A DNA stretch of 64,000 nt, from positions 3,348,001 to 3,412,000 of the forward strand of contig NC_064682.1 in the NCBI RefSeq assembly GCF_023278565.1, written 5' to 3'. The notes beneath the pieces were generated by a model. The model saw only the letters and a list, made by a program, of their open reading frames with translations. It ran no database searches and was not told where the DNA came from. Below are positions 46,431-59,500 of the stretch, one piece after another. Source of the stretch: Colletotrichum lupini. Its lineage: Eukaryota > Ascomycota > Sordariomycetes > Glomerellales > Glomerellaceae. Position numbers and translations under genes: made by a program. Every line of letters begins with the position of its first letter. The first letter of the stretch is position 1.

Positions 46431-49400
46431 TTCCGAAGTGCGTCTCTACTTCTACCGTACCTAGGGCGACGATTTCCTCGCCTAGGCTAAAGCTAATCCT
46501 CGTAATACCTACTATTAACGTATTAAGCGTTATTAGTACGATTTTCTATAGCGCTTAGAATTGCCCTTTTCTTTTTATTAATTATTGCGATACCCTAGTA
46601 TCTAGGATAATCCTATAGAAATTATCTAGGCCGTACCTTTCGTTCGCGTAGAATGCTTATACGAGCTTAGTATTTAAATAATCTAAGTAGTATAAAAAGG
46701 ACCCTTCTAGCTACCCCTAGAATTACTTAGTACCCTATCTCTTTTCTTTAGATATTAAGAGAGTGGAATTCTACGCTATTAGATTCGTCCTTTCGCCTAC
46801 CTCCGTATCCGTTATCTAAGGGACCTTCCCTTACTATCCGTAGATAAAAGCCTACTTATTAAGGGCTTTTACTACCTTTTATTCGTTTAGCCTCGTATAT
46901 CCTCCCGAGGCTAACGGGGTAAAGAAAGAGTAGTTAATATCGTCGACTTTATCGTAATCTAATTCGTCGGTATAATAAGTAAGATCTTCCTTATCTTCTA
47001 AATCTCCTATAGGGTACGGGTACTTTAAGCCGCTAAATTAGCTACTTTCGCTAGGTTCCGTACCCCCGGATCTGCCCTTATATATAACGAGGAATTAGTT
47101 AAATCGATAAGGGCTAGTTTTGCTATTTACTACCCTCGATTTTCTATATTATTCGTACGATTTAGTACGCTCTTCCTCAGAGTAGTTACTTAACTAATAT
47201 CTATCCTTTTTATAAATAAAATATTACTTCTTCCGTTACCCTACTCGCGAGTTAAATCTCTACCTATTTAATAAATCTAGGATTCCTTATTAGCAATTAC
47301 CGTACCTAGCTTTCTTTCTTTTCTTATTATACGTTCGGTCGACCTAATACTATTAATAAGGGCCGTCGTACGCCTAGAAGTAGGTTTAGCGCGGCATTCT
47401 CGCCTTAATATTAAAGCTAGATCTTAGCCTCGAGTAGAGCGTTTCGTAGTTTTCGGGTACTTAATATAGAGTTATTTTCGCCTCTAGAACGCGCTAGACT
47501 ATAATATAGAAATATCCAACTTTCCGCTCGTTAGTCCCCTTATTTAGCTAGGTTTTCGCTAGCTTATTAATTCGATCGATAAGCTCTTTAAGGATTTCTA
47601 CTTACGATTTACCCTCTATTATCCTAACTATAGATACGAAAAAAATCGCTCGTAGCTTAGATAGGAGCTCTAAGTTCTTATTATAGGTCTCGAAGCGGCT
47701 TCGGATTACGTTAATTATACTAAGAAAGTCGTTTCGATCGAGATTACGTACCGCTTTGTAATAATAATTAGAGGCTTTACCTACGAGTACGATATTAACT
47801 ACCGAATAGTACTAGTATTCCCTAATTCCGACTTTTTTATAATAATCGTAAAACATCGTTAGGGTTTTTTATAAGACCTTATACTTCCCCCTAGAGTATA
47901 ATTTCTCTTTCGGGAAGATCTTTTTAAGGTTTATAAACTACCTCGTATTTACCGCTAGATTTTCGGTATTTATATATAATCCTTACGTCGCTACGTATTA
48001 TTAGTAACTTCGGGTAGTCTACCTCCTTTCTTATTAGCTAATTAGTACCGAATTTCGTATTAGTAGTAGCGACGAGCTATAAATCGAAATAAGCGGAATT
48101 GTTAATTATCGTACTTTTAGTACTATATTTTACTTCTATATATCCTTTTGCGACGATAGATTACCGTTAGTAATTATAAAAAGGAAATCTAGGTCGTTTA
48201 CCCTTTTTCTAAATTCGTTAAAGCGATTATACGCCCTATCGACTTATACCTAGGTCCATATTACGAATTCCTCTTCCGTAATCGTCGCTACTAGGATTTC
48301 GTAAGGTTCTTGCGATTATAATTACGCTAGTAATACCCCTTACTTATAAAAGAATTTATTAACCGCTTTTATAACTCCTAAGCTTACGCTTACGAACTAT
48401 TTATCTAGCTAATAGCTAAGGTCGTTTACGATCTCGTAAAATAGGGGTTACCCCTATAGCCCCTTTTTCTTATAAACCTTAGTTAAATAGATTAATACTA
48501 CGTTAATTTACTTACTATTAAACTAATCCGCGATTCTATATATCTACGTCCCCTAATAGTCTAGGTTAATATTTACTTATTTATAAAGGATTAGAATTCT
48601 ATTTAAAATTGGGTTTTGTCCTCTTTTTTTTTACCCTAACTTGCTAAGGGTCGTGCTCTAGCTTATACCCGTATTAGTAGTCGCTAGCGTATTTAATCTT
48701 AACGGGGATATATTTAATCTGCGCACCGGTCGTAATAAATCCGTACTTTTGCTACTTAACGAATTTATCGGGGTCTAAGAAATTCCCGCTTCTTCTCGCT
48801 ATCTTACTACTACTCTCGTTTTTATTATTTCTAGCGATTACTACTACCTTTCTAAATTACTAGCTATCGTACTTACTAAGATCCTCCTTTTTATTTAGTA
48901 TAAAAAGATAGGTTCTAGTAGTTCCTTTTAATAATAGTAGCGGTAGACGTTTATATTATTATAATAAAATATAGTAATTAGTCTCGGGATCTTTACTAGT
49001 TACTAATTTCTCGAAATTAGTAATCTTATGCCGTAAGCTAATATAAAAAGAAGCCCTTTAGCAGCCCTCTAGAGGATTCTTTTCTTTTCCCTCGGATCCT
49101 CGTCTTTTTAGCCTTTTCTTAGGCTAATAATAACTCTAGCAGGAGGTCGCAGGACCACTTTAGGGTAGCTACCTTCTTCCTAGGTTAATCTCCGAGATCT
49201 ATAATACTCTTAACTCGATATTATTAGGACCTCTAAATCCCCTCCTCCCTTATTAAACCGTCCCCTATACTATATTCCTAAGTAATACCCAGGGGGTAAT
49301 TAAGGGAGCTACGAGGAGGTCGTCTAGATCGCGGGCTTAAGGGCATACTTATAAAATCCCTATAGTAATAAACTTTTCCGTATATCATAAATCTCTTAGC

Positions 49401-49889
49401 TTAATAACTCTTATAAAGTTACCTTTATTACCGAGTAAGAATATTTATGTTTAGAGATCCCCTTCTTTAATTACGTAGTACTCTTTTATACTATATTATT
49501 AAGCCCGTTTATTACGTTAGTCAATTAGGTAAGTAGTCGTCGTACGGGGAATTTTTTCTACTAATTTAGCTAGTTAATTTCTAATTACGGGCCGGCTGCG
49601 GAAAAGTTATTTAATAAAAAAGCTACTTAAAGTAATAGTAAAAAACTAATTGCTTAAGCGGTTCCGTTAATTAACATAGTTTAATATAATAAACGTCGAC
49701 CTCTCGTAAGTAGTAAAGGGCTATAATTACTTAATTCCGTACGGCATTCGAGAATCGCCCCCTTTTTTATCAACTTCCGTAAGGTTAATTAGTACGAATC
49801 TCCTATCCCGTGCGGTATTAAAAAGTCGTCTCTTTTACGTAGCGAGATACCTTACCGATCTATAATAGTAGAATTTAATTACTAATTAG
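46431..49889 (-). pseudogene. 5' part of the copia element (gag and protease region), decayed
   Basis: This lies between the 5' LTR (right) and the GAG-pre-integrase region and by position must have encoded gag and the protease. It is heavily RIP-mutated, and I could not recognise a zinc knuckle or protease active site. Confidence 0.5.
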
Positions 49890-50091
49890 TATTAGTATCC
49901 CTATTATAGGGTAGTTAGTTCGAACCGTAGTTAACGAAGAGATCAATTGAACTATCTAAATATTTACGTAGGTATAAAAAGGAGGTTCTAACCGTAGGTT
50001 GGGCTAGCTACGATAATCGTAAATAGGGCCCCCAATTGGCCCCTGCGCAGTCGGCTGTATGCCGCGGTCGAATTGGACTTCCAATCCGACA
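49890..50091 (-). repeat. Right LTR (5' LTR) of the copia element
   Basis: 202 bp. The outer (right) half keeps G and C (for example CCCCCAATTGGCCCCTGCGC) where the left copy has T and A. The inner end is RIP-changed, including its first TG, which reads TA. Confidence 0.92.
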
Positions 50092-50096
50092 TCAAC
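50092..50096. other. Target-site duplication TCAAC, right copy
   Basis: An exact copy of the five bases at 43,118-43,122. Confidence 0.85.
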
Positions 50097-52314
50097 ATCA
50101 ACTAGCATCTAACTAAAGTAGGTTCTTCTTGGCATCGAATGATGGATCGTCGAGAGGAGTAGAACGGTGCAGAACTAAGTGGGACGCTTGCCAAAGAGAC
50201 TTGAAGACTTGGAAGTAGGTTCGTGGTTGTGTCTGGGGAAGATGTTGGGTCTGGATCTTCATGTGAGCTTCAGTAGTAGCCACAATGTCCCGCTCATCTG
50301 TGTGTCTAGCCTCATCGCGCAGTGAAATGTTGGCTCCTTGATCTTAAGGTAGTTATCTCTCCACTGTCCAGGGCCGCTCTTTCAGTTGACGATTCGGATC
50401 TACGTGCAGAAATTCTTTCACGGCATCCCCTCAACTGGGGAACATAAGTGATCTGCCACTCAATGTAACCTGCATTGGGGTTCTTTCTTGGTTGCTGCTA
50501 TCACAGCAACTCTTACTACGAGCTGTTTGAGTTTGAATACATTCTCCGAGTAACGCAAACCGGATATTTACGGGGGAAGAGGGTAATTCTACCACAAGTA
50601 GAAGTCATTGACGAGAAAGGGAGTCACTTCACTAGCTGACTCACTCTTGTTCTATCGCTCACTTGCCTCTATATGTCAAGTCAAGTTTTGTTGCAAGAGA
50701 CTAGCAATAGTACCTCGGTGTGTCGACATGGAGCGAGGACCCTCTAGCGTTGCCATCTCCCGTCCAGGGCAAGTATGGATAACAAAGATGATCGAACATC
50801 TTGCTCACATTTCTGGTCTCCCAGCAGGTACTCGAGAGAAACAGGGCGTAGAAGGTGTTGGAATGTGCAAGCCAACAGCGCTTGATGGCGGTTCTAGGGC
50901 ACAAAATGCATAATAGGGACCTCCGCCCACCTCGATATCTCTCGTCTGTTGCAGCCATACGCCATCTATTACACTTCCCATATCTTCGTTCAACGGAACG
51001 AAAGAACAAGTCCCTCTGAAACTCCTGAAAGCGCCGATCAGTGACGGCTCACCCCGTGAACTACTAGTCAACGACTGGTAGTGAAGTCGGGTCAGAAATG
51101 CGACAAGTGGTCCTACCGCTACTTACTGTCGAGTTTTGAACTACGGGTTATGTGACCTATCGACTGCCTCGCTTCTCTGGATGCATGCCCGCTGCCATGA
51201 GTGTTAGATACCTCAGGCCGGACACGCTTTCACACCACATGCCTGCAAAGGCCCGTCAATTCGGCTTCCGGCGCATCTTTCAGTAGTATTTGTCGAGCCA
51301 CCTCTGTAAAGGCCCACAGAGTACAATGCCGCGTCCCGACACCAGGTTGCAAGATGTAGGGGGAACGGCATAGCCGCCCGACCAAAAACTTTGCAAGAAG
51401 GAGGGTCAGGGGCCTAGCAGGCAGGGCTTCCTTCAGTTACAGTGCGAGCCGAGTCAGAAGAGACACGTTGATCATCCCTTGCCCCGTTTTTGGGTCGCAT
51501 TCGGTCTGTAGCCTGGAACAATCAGAGGTTAGCAGTCTCGATTGCCGTGACATCTCGATACGAGTGACAGATGTCAGGTGTAAGACGCTGCACCCTATGA
51601 TAGTAGTACAGGAGCAGCGTTCTGGTACGACCGCCAGCGAGGGTCGAACTTTGTGGTCCCCACAGAACTTGTAACCTTCTTACTCGCATGAGAGGCAACT
51701 TCCCCGTTATCGTCAGACTCATCTGGCCCTAGACATGGGAGAAGTCCCACATATCTTAGCCATCCGGTATCGGTAACGTTGACAGGTCATCTGCAGTACA
51801 GGGACTTGGACCGTCCTCGCAGCCAAGGGCAATCAAACGTCACTAAGCTACGCATGGCTGAGGTCTAGTCGGTACTTCTAAATTCCAAACACCCAGGTGC
51901 GAAGAGACTGCCTTCTGTTACGTCCTTTTGAGCGCATTAACCCGAGATTACTTGCTGCGTAACATGTATGCAGGTTGCCATGGAGAGACTGTTTGTGCCC
52001 GTCATGACAGAATAGGCCTTCAAAGTACAGGGACTAAGGTTGGTCTCAATGTTTGAGAGGGATCTTGAAGGGTCCCATGGCGACATGAATCCACTGCAGG
52101 CCTCCCACTGGAGGTTGAGCAGCATCTTCGCAATTCATTGATAACCCGATACTTCTCCCATCGTCCCACCTTGCTTCAGTGTAGGGATGAGAAACAACGT
52201 ATACTCTCAAATTTGTGTTAGCTGACGCTGTATGTTATCATTGTAAAGTTGTCTCCCTGGCTAGGCAAACGGTGTTCTTCTTGATTTTCCGCACAGAACC
52301 GAGCTACCCCTGAG

Positions 52315-52495
52315 CATGTCTTTGCTTGACCGTAGCCTACAAAAATGTAATCGACAACTCGAACACAAGAAATCCGCCAGCCACAAACTTCAGGCCGTCT
52401 CCTACGATGATCATAAAGGTAATGCCTGCGAGATTTTTCACCAGTGTAAAATACTTCTTGGAGCCCGCTTTCCTGAACCCCGGGTCTTTTCCAAC
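52315..52495 (-). pseudogene. Relic of a membrane-protein-like frame
   Basis: One minus-strand frame reads a polar stretch (DPGFRKAGSKKYFTLVKN) directly followed by two hydrophobic segments (LAGITFMIIV and LKFVAGGFLVFELSITFL) and then TAG. The upstream end is closed by a TGA in the same frame. This looks like part of a transmembrane protein, but no start, partner exon or family was found. It may be chance. Confidence 0.25.
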
Positions 52496-53582
52496 AGACG
52501 CACGTCATCCATCCAGGACCCCTATGCAGAGAATCCGCTATGTTGCATGTCTCAACCTACATTTGATGATCCCCATAGCCTGTCTAGCTTCCTCTCGGCG
52601 TCGGATCATGTCCCGTTGAGGTATTGGGGATGAGTTTACCCCACTTCATGCGCTTGGTATCATGAGATTGCTCGTTCCGAAGTCCGGTATGGGAAAGTCG
52701 TTGAGCATGGGTGGATCAGGGTACCAGAGACTTACAGCGAACCATTTGTGATGAGTTTGCGGACAGTGATACCTCGCATAGTCTTTTTCTGGCGTAAACC
52801 ATTTCGAGAATGGTGTGCTGCAGCATAAGTTCTCGGGGGTTGGTGCTCAACCGTGGTCCATGACAGGCCGACTGAAAGTGTCATACCTGGGGGTTGCTAG
52901 AGGTAATCATAGCCGGCTATCAAATTCCATGGAGATAGAAGAGACTTCACGTTGCAATGCAAAGATTGCTCTGATTAAACGGTTCATTGAAATGCCTACA
53001 TATTTACTGCCTGAATGAGCGTCTCCTGTGTCTCAATAGCAAGGGGGCAGCTCCTACCCCACCAAATATCACTTCCTCTCTGTAGGTACTTTCACCAAAA
53101 CCGATTCTTTTGAGAGCTTATCCATTGGTTTGCGCTTTGCTTTCTCCTGAATTCGCACTCTATGTAGAAAAGGATAGTTTTCGAAAGCCGATGCAGGCGC
53201 CCTTCACCCTGACGGGTGGAACCGGCGTTGAACAATCAAACAAACAAGCAAACACTGCTCATGGGCTAGGTGTGACCAAGAAAATCGGGCTCCGCTTGGA
53301 TCACGGAAAGCCGCACGAGATAGAAGAGCTATCATCTCTCTATCCTACAGATCTCTTGATCTGCCACGAGACGGCTTTAGGTCTCAACCAGCACTCTACG
53401 ATACTCTCTCTCCGGCCAACTGGAACACCCTGTGACTCTGAGGCGGATCTAATTCCCATGCCTGAATAGTAGGAGTTGAGTTCCAGTCTAAGGAGGACCA
53501 AAGAATCGAGGCATTGCGATAACTCGCTTAATGATATAAGGTAGTTATTACTGGATGTTAGGTAGGATAAAACCCCTTGTAC

Positions 53583-53861
53583 TTTTGGTCTAAGTGCGTT
53601 GAATCAATAAAGTCGCAATCTTGACAGAAATAGTTTTGAGGTCGAGCTCGAAGGCCTTAAACAAGTCTATTCCTATGATGACTTTAGTTTCCTTGAGAAT
53701 CTCGGTCCCCGTGGTCTCACGACCTTGATTGTGTACATGCCCAGCTGCGAGAGTCTACACGTAGGGGTAAGAATGAAAACGGCGCCTGGCATACTCTCAT
53801 TGTCAGGGAGACCGCATGCCAACGCGATCTTCGCAAAATTAGATCTTCCTACTTGATTCAC
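53583..53861 (-). pseudogene. Frameshifted coding relic, possibly retropepsin-like
   Basis: One minus-strand frame reads LPDNESMPGAVFILTPT and LSQLGMYTIKVV, and then the protein-like signal moves to another frame with TEILKETKVIIGIDLFKAF and ELDLKTISVKIATL. The second part resembles the end of a retropepsin-like domain, with a hydrophobic hhhGhDhF strand. A single indel would explain the switch. GC is normal and the RIP signature is weak, unlike the nearby transposons. The assignment is tentative. Confidence 0.35.
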
Positions 53862-54365
53862 TCATTCACTATCTTATCAATAATGAAGTACTATGCCTTG
53901 AGTTCTTTCTGAAAGTTCCAGAAGTCTAACTTGCTGGCCGTCGGCCGAAGGAATTCCAAGCTAAGGTACCTCCCATGGGCTATGACTGTTGCATGCACTC
54001 AATACGAACCGCGAAGTTTTTTTGGCACCCTCTGATTGACTATGATAAATGACTGGGCTGTATGAACTTGATTTTTGATTTAGTATGTGATGGTAAGGTT
54101 GTTAAAGATGGACTGGCGTACATCGCCACATCATATGGTCATCTGAGGACGGTCTCTCGAAAGGATTCAATGCTGCAGCTCTTATCGGCCTACATTTAGC
54201 CCATCAAGACAAGAAACTGACTTGTAATAAATTCAAATCCACTATACTGCATCCTACCTCATAGAAGAAGAAGATGCAAGTGCAGTGACATTGGCATCCC
54301 TCAACTAATTTCATTAGCCTTGCCTCTCATACAAGCTATCCTGGATTCCCAACTCAGCTGACCGG

Positions 54366-54367
54366 TA
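54366..54367. other. TA target-site duplication, left
   Basis: TA directly outside the left inverted repeat, matched by TA at 56,255-56,256, as expected for the Tc1/mariner-pogo superfamily. Confidence 0.8.
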
Positions 54368-54411
54368 AGTCAAAGCACCCACTTTTGGGCACCCCCCCCT
54401 TTTGGGCACCC
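54368..54411. repeat. Left 44-bp terminal inverted repeat
   Basis: It starts AGTCAAAGCACCCAC and contains two copies of CTTTTGGGCACCC joined by a C run (C8 before the second TTTT). It is identical to the inverse of 56,211-56,254. Confidence 0.95.
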
Positions 54412-54479
54412 TAACAAAACATGGCATCCAAACATCAATACCAACCACAATTAATTAATTAACTACCTTCCACTACCAC

Positions 54480-56130
54480 AATAATATAATTAAAATTCTC
54501 CCTAGGTAATTCGACCCTTGCGAGTCGATTAGGACTAACTAAACGGTCGCTAGAGTCCTCCTAAGCTTTTTATACGTTCTAAATATCCGCGAACTTAGTA
54601 TTTAGGTCTAAATATATAGTCTTTTTTTTCCTAGGCCTTATGCGCTTAATCCTAGCCTTAAGAACTCGAACTTAGTACCGAGATATAGCTAATTAGTAGG
54701 CCTGCTCCTTAAAAGCTTTTTTTACTTTTTAAAATAGTAATCGTTAAGTATTATTATCTAAACTAAGCTCTATAAATAGCTTTAAGTAATTACAGAGCTC
54801 GCTAGCCTTCCTAGGAGTTAACTAGTTAATAATAGAGGTTACTAATACCTAGTTAAGTAGTTTACTAATATTACTAGTCGTCTACCTAGCTTCTATACCC
54901 CTTTTAGATAGTATAACGTATATAGGTAGGACTATTAGGTTAAGAAGTGGCTTAGCTATATTAAGTAGCTATAGTCTAGTTACTTTTTACCTATTTCGTA
55001 TATTTAATAACGTTAAACTAGCTAAACGAGCAAGCTAGTAGTAGCTTAAGAAGTACTACTTTTTAACGATAGTAGAATTATCTACTATATCCTTCTTACT
55101 AAGCTCCTTTTTATATACAGACTTAATAGGCCTAAAGATAGCTATATTTAATAGCTAGAGGACATAGGAAGCGTATAGTAGTAAGAATAATAAGTAAATG
55201 TTATTTTTATAGCACTCCTATATAAATTCTATCGTTATATAACTCCTATACCTATTTAGTACTAATAGTCGAGGCTAGTTCAGCTTACTAAGCCCCCTAA
55301 TAGGGGGGGTCTTAGTCTATAATAAGAACACTTCTTTTAGCTAGTAAAAGGTAGTCTCGTCGGTCGTCTAGCTATTATCTATTATTATAAACTTCTAACT
55401 ATTATAAGCGGTAAGTTAAAGAGGGAACTACTATTATTAAACCGACTTTCCCTTATAAATAACTAGTAGTTTAATAGCTCTACTATTAGTAGAGATATAC
55501 TTAATAATCGTTACTTAGGTACGCGAACTAGGCTCTTTTTTTCGCACTACTATAGCCTCTACTATACTTAAAACTAGCCTATTAGCTCCCTTACCCTCTA
55601 TTATACTAGTCTTATTTATATTATACTTATTAGCCTATTTAATACCGCTAATCTCTAGTATATTAAGTAATCTAAACTATTATTTAATTATATTAATAAT
55701 AGCTCTATTAACGCGGCGCGAATCGATTAAATAACTTCTCTAGACCCTTATTAATAAATTCTTTTTAATAAAAGCGTTAATCTATCTCTTATTAAGTAGT
55801 TTATTATCCCCTTAGGACCTTAGAACTTACTTAGCGAATTCCCTAACCTATTTATAAGTTAGTATAATACCTAGGTAATACTATATACGAATCTACTAGG
55901 CTAGCTAGTCTTCTTACTATAGAAGAAGCCTCTAAAGCTCTGCGAATGCCCTCGCCCTCGTCTAGTAGCCTCTCCTTCGACCCTAAAGTGTTATCCTAGG
56001 AACCCTAAACTCAATCGAGGCCCTTTTAATAGAGAGACCGTTTCTAATAGTATTAAGTACCTATTAGAGCTCATTTTCGGTATACGATACTATTACTTAT
56101 TAATTAGTAAGTGTGCTAAAAAAGAATGTA
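54480..56130 (-). pseudogene. Decayed pogo/Fot1 transposase
   Basis: The transposase region reads from about 56,080 downward on the minus strand. The N-terminal psq helix-turn-helix and CENP-B-type DNA-binding parts are recognisable through RIP stops. The DDE catalytic part is too degraded for its acidic residues to be assigned. Confidence 0.7.
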
Positions 56131-56210
56131 TTTAGACGATTTTTGCAATTGTTATGTTGAATTGAAATAATAGGTAGGGTTTTAATGTGGTAGCTGGGAG
56201 GGATTTTTGG

Positions 56211-56254
56211 GGGTGCCCAAAAGGGGGGGGTGCCCAAAAGTGGGTGCTTTGACT
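56211..56254. repeat. Right 44-bp terminal inverted repeat
   Basis: The exact inverse of the left repeat, including the length of the eight-base homopolymer, ending GCTTTGACT followed by TA. Confidence 0.95.
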
Positions 56255-56467
56255 TAAAACTCAGAGCTCAATTGTCGATTTGTCTCGCAGATGGCACATT
56301 CCATCATGACACTTGCGACCCCGCCATAGGTCGACCGAGGAGATCTCCTTTGGGCCATGATCAAAAGTCAGTGAATTTGAGATTTGCTATGTTTGTGGTT
56401 TCGGTGATGTAGGATGGCTACGAGCAGATGACGTGTTTGAGCTTTCTACCCGTTGCCAGGTTTCTTC

Positions 56468-56559
56468 TTATCACGAGTTATAGCACGCAGCAATGGGCAT
56501 ACGGAGTGTAGTAAAAGTGGCTTAACTATTAAAGTAGAAATAGACAAAAGGAAAAGGTC
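56468..56559. repeat. Left direct repeat, little affected by RIP (minimum extent)
   Basis: The minimum extent, as the matching copy is cut by the window. At all 18 variable positions this copy carries C or G. Confidence 0.7.
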
Positions 56560-59500
56560 TATATATATAATATCTAAGATAGACACATAATTTAGTACGT
56601 AACGGGCACTTTATAAAGTATAATTACTATCCCTATTACGTAATATACCCCCTAATTACTACCGCTAGGGAGCTATTATACTTAAAATAAAATCTCTAAA
56701 TACCCTTATAAAGGCCTAATTTAGTTAAATATAAATAAAAAAAAATTAAGTATAAGGGATATACGTCTTTTGAACCGCGTTTATTATAAATATATCCCTT
56801 TATTTAAAATAAATAGAATCCTAACTTAAAATAATACGTATTTTACTACTTTTAATATATAAATTACTAAGGGTAAGGCTACTTAGCTACTTTACGTATA
56901 TTTAAATTCTCGTAGCGTTACCTAGCTATTATTTTTCTTCCTCTTTTTAACTTCTTATAGTTATTATAAATACCCCTATTTACTACGCACGCGCACTTAT
57001 ACCGTTAAATTATTTACTAATTTTATTTTAAATATAAATATTTCATATATTTAAAAATAATAATAAGTTTTATGCAATTTTTATAATACTTTTTATATAT
57101 ATGTTATATAGTTTATTAAGAGTTTAAATAAATAATAATACTAACGAGCCTTTCTAAATTATTACCCCCCCCTATAACCTTTTATTTACTTATTAAGGCC
57201 TAGTTACTAAGCTCTCCCTCCCTAATTAAGAGAATATTAAGGTTATTAATTAAAATACTAAGGACTTTATTAAGTTCGAGGCTTTTTTTAATAACTATAA
57301 TAAGGGTAATAATAAAATAAATAATAATAATAAGAGCTCTAATAGGCTTTTACCTATTCCCCCCTCGGAGTTTAAAAATAAAAATAAAATTAATTTAAAT
57401 AATAAGCCCTTTAAAAAGGGTATATTATATATTTATTATCTTAAGAGTTTATATTTAATATTATTCTAAAATTTAAAAAATATAAAGCTAGCTCTTTTTA
57501 AAAAAGTAATAAGAAATAAAAAAAAATACCGAAAGGCTAAGGTACCCCCCGTAATAAGTATAGTTCTTTTTGCTATTCTAAGCCTATTTAACGTATACTT
57601 AGTCTTTAAAAAGCTTAAAAAAGAGGCTCTTAAAGAACGGGAGATTTAGTATTTACCCTATTTTAAAATAGCCCTTTAGTATACTAATATTAAGGATAGT
57701 AATTATTATTTTATAAAAAGTAATAGTTAGTATATATACTATTTTAACGGCTATTTAATTAAGAAATATATTAATATACTAGTCGTTTTATAACTAATAG
57801 CCTGGGCCCTTACCGAGGCTATTATAAGTAGCGCTCCCTCTTTTATAAGTATATTATCTTTTTTTATCGTTAAGAAGCGCACTTTTAACTATAGTTTTAA
57901 TAAGATATTATTAAGCTCTATAATATCGTTCGCTAAATATATAATAACTAAAAGATATATAAGAACTATATTAGTTTTTATATAGAGGACTTTTTTAATA
58001 TATACCCCCGGTCCTCTTTTATACTTATTATAATTATTTATAATTAACTTTTTATTACGCTACCCGCTTTTATATTTTAAGTTATTAATTTAATAATTAT
58101 TTTAATTCTTACGCCCCCCGCTACCCCTACTACTCTTAGCTTCGTAAACTTTAAAATATATAAAACGCGTTTCTTAGTACGCATATTAACCTTCCTCTTT
58201 AATAACGCTATACTCCTAGTAATTACGTACTTTATAAACTAAGAGTTTAAATAATAAATATAAGCCCGGGTCTTATTTTTATATATATATACCGTATAAA
58301 ATAAGGTTATTTTAAGAGTTTAGGCCTTTAGGTTATAAAAAGTTTTTATTTTATTTATTTTAAGCCTCTGGGCCGCACTTTAGATTCCGTTTATTATTTA
58401 TTTTTAAGTATTAAGTTTTTTAAGTATAGCTTAAATTAATTATTTTTAACTATTTTAGCTATTTATAATAGCTTCTCGCGTATTATGAAAGTTAAAAAGT
58501 ATACGAAAATATTCGAACTTAGCTCGTAAAAGGTTTTTAATAAGTCTATTTACTAATATATTTTTTATTAATATATAAATAAACTCGAAGCTACTTTTAG
58601 CGTGCTCTTATCTTAGCTATATATTTTATATATCGATATAGCGAAGTTAAGTAGCTATTTTTTCTCCTTTCTCTATAACGAGTCGAATCGTTTATTAATT
58701 ATCGTAGTTAACTAACTATACTTCTCTTAGGTTAAGGGTAATATTTTTAAAAAGGCGTTTTAGAGCTATAATTTCTTTTATAGTTTTTTTAAAATAAAAA
58801 AGCTTAGTTTTAGTAATTAACGTCGTAACTATTATTTAGTATACTAATTTTTATTAAATTAGGCTACTAAAAAGGAATATTATATATCCTTAAAATAATC
58901 GTCGTATTATTTTATTATTTACGAAGCTAATATTTCTAGCTAGAAAAAATAATTACGTACTTAGTATACTACTATAGTAGAGCGTAAAATATCCCGTTAT
59001 ATAAAAATATCGAATATAATAGTTAATTATTTTAATATAAGTTATGCTTAGGTTAATTAAGAACTATAATAATTATAAATAAGTAAAGGTAATATCTAGT
59101 TTAATTATAATAACTATATAAAGTATACTCTTAACCTTTTCTTAGTAGCTCTTTATTTCTTTTTTTATTACTTACCCCTCGTTTAGTTTAAACTCTTTTT
59201 AGAAAAGAGGGGTAGCTAGATATAGTGAGTTTATAAGGTTAAAGCGCTTAGTAACTCGCTTAATATATATATCGTAAATAAAGTAAACTTTATAAATAAT
59301 ACGGTTTTATAAAATCTATACTCTAAAGAAGTAATTAATCGGTCTATTCTTTTTAAAGTTAATATATTTTTTTATACTATTAACGATCCCCTAAGCCGCT
59401 TTTTAGTCGTCTTAATAATATAAAATAATAAAGTTATTAATATAGAATACTAATATTACTTTTTTATTTACGGTTTAGTAAATATAGATCTCTTCGTAGT

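Larger units (their letters stand above)
43123..50091 (-). mobile_element. Full-length Ty1/copia LTR retrotransposon, RIP-inactivated
   Basis: A 6,969-bp element bounded by two 202-bp LTRs (TG..CA on both strands) and a TCAAC duplication. Coding is on the minus strand, so the right LTR is the 5' LTR. On the minus strand a purine tract (AAAAAAAAGAGAAAG, 43,331-43,345) stands just before the 3' LTR, as a polypurine tract should. Pol fragments follow copia order from right to left: GAG-pre-integrase, integrase region, reverse transcriptase, RNase H. Dozens of stops, many TAG or TAA at former Gln codons, and the high TA content show inactivation by RIP. No intact frame remains. Confidence 0.92.
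50097..54365. other. GC-normal region between two transposons, no intact gene
   Basis: About 4.3 kb with only short frames and two stretches that look like old, frameshifted coding relics (listed separately). It lacks the extreme AT bias of the neighbouring elements, so it is not itself strongly RIP-affected. No RNA gene was recognised. Confidence 0.5.
54368..56254 (-). mobile_element. Full-length Fot1/pogo-like DNA transposon, RIP-inactivated
   Basis: A 1,887-bp element with perfect 44-bp terminal inverted repeats and TA target duplications. Size and structure match Fot1-type pogo elements. On the minus strand, starting about 180 bp inside the right end, a degraded frame shows the pogo DNA-binding region: NTIRNGLSIKRASIEF followed by VPRITL (psq-type helix-turn-helix), then a CENP-B-like part ending VREFAK. 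Many Gln codons are now TAG or TAA. The interior is strongly AT-rich, whereas the inverted repeats are untouched. Confidence 0.92.
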
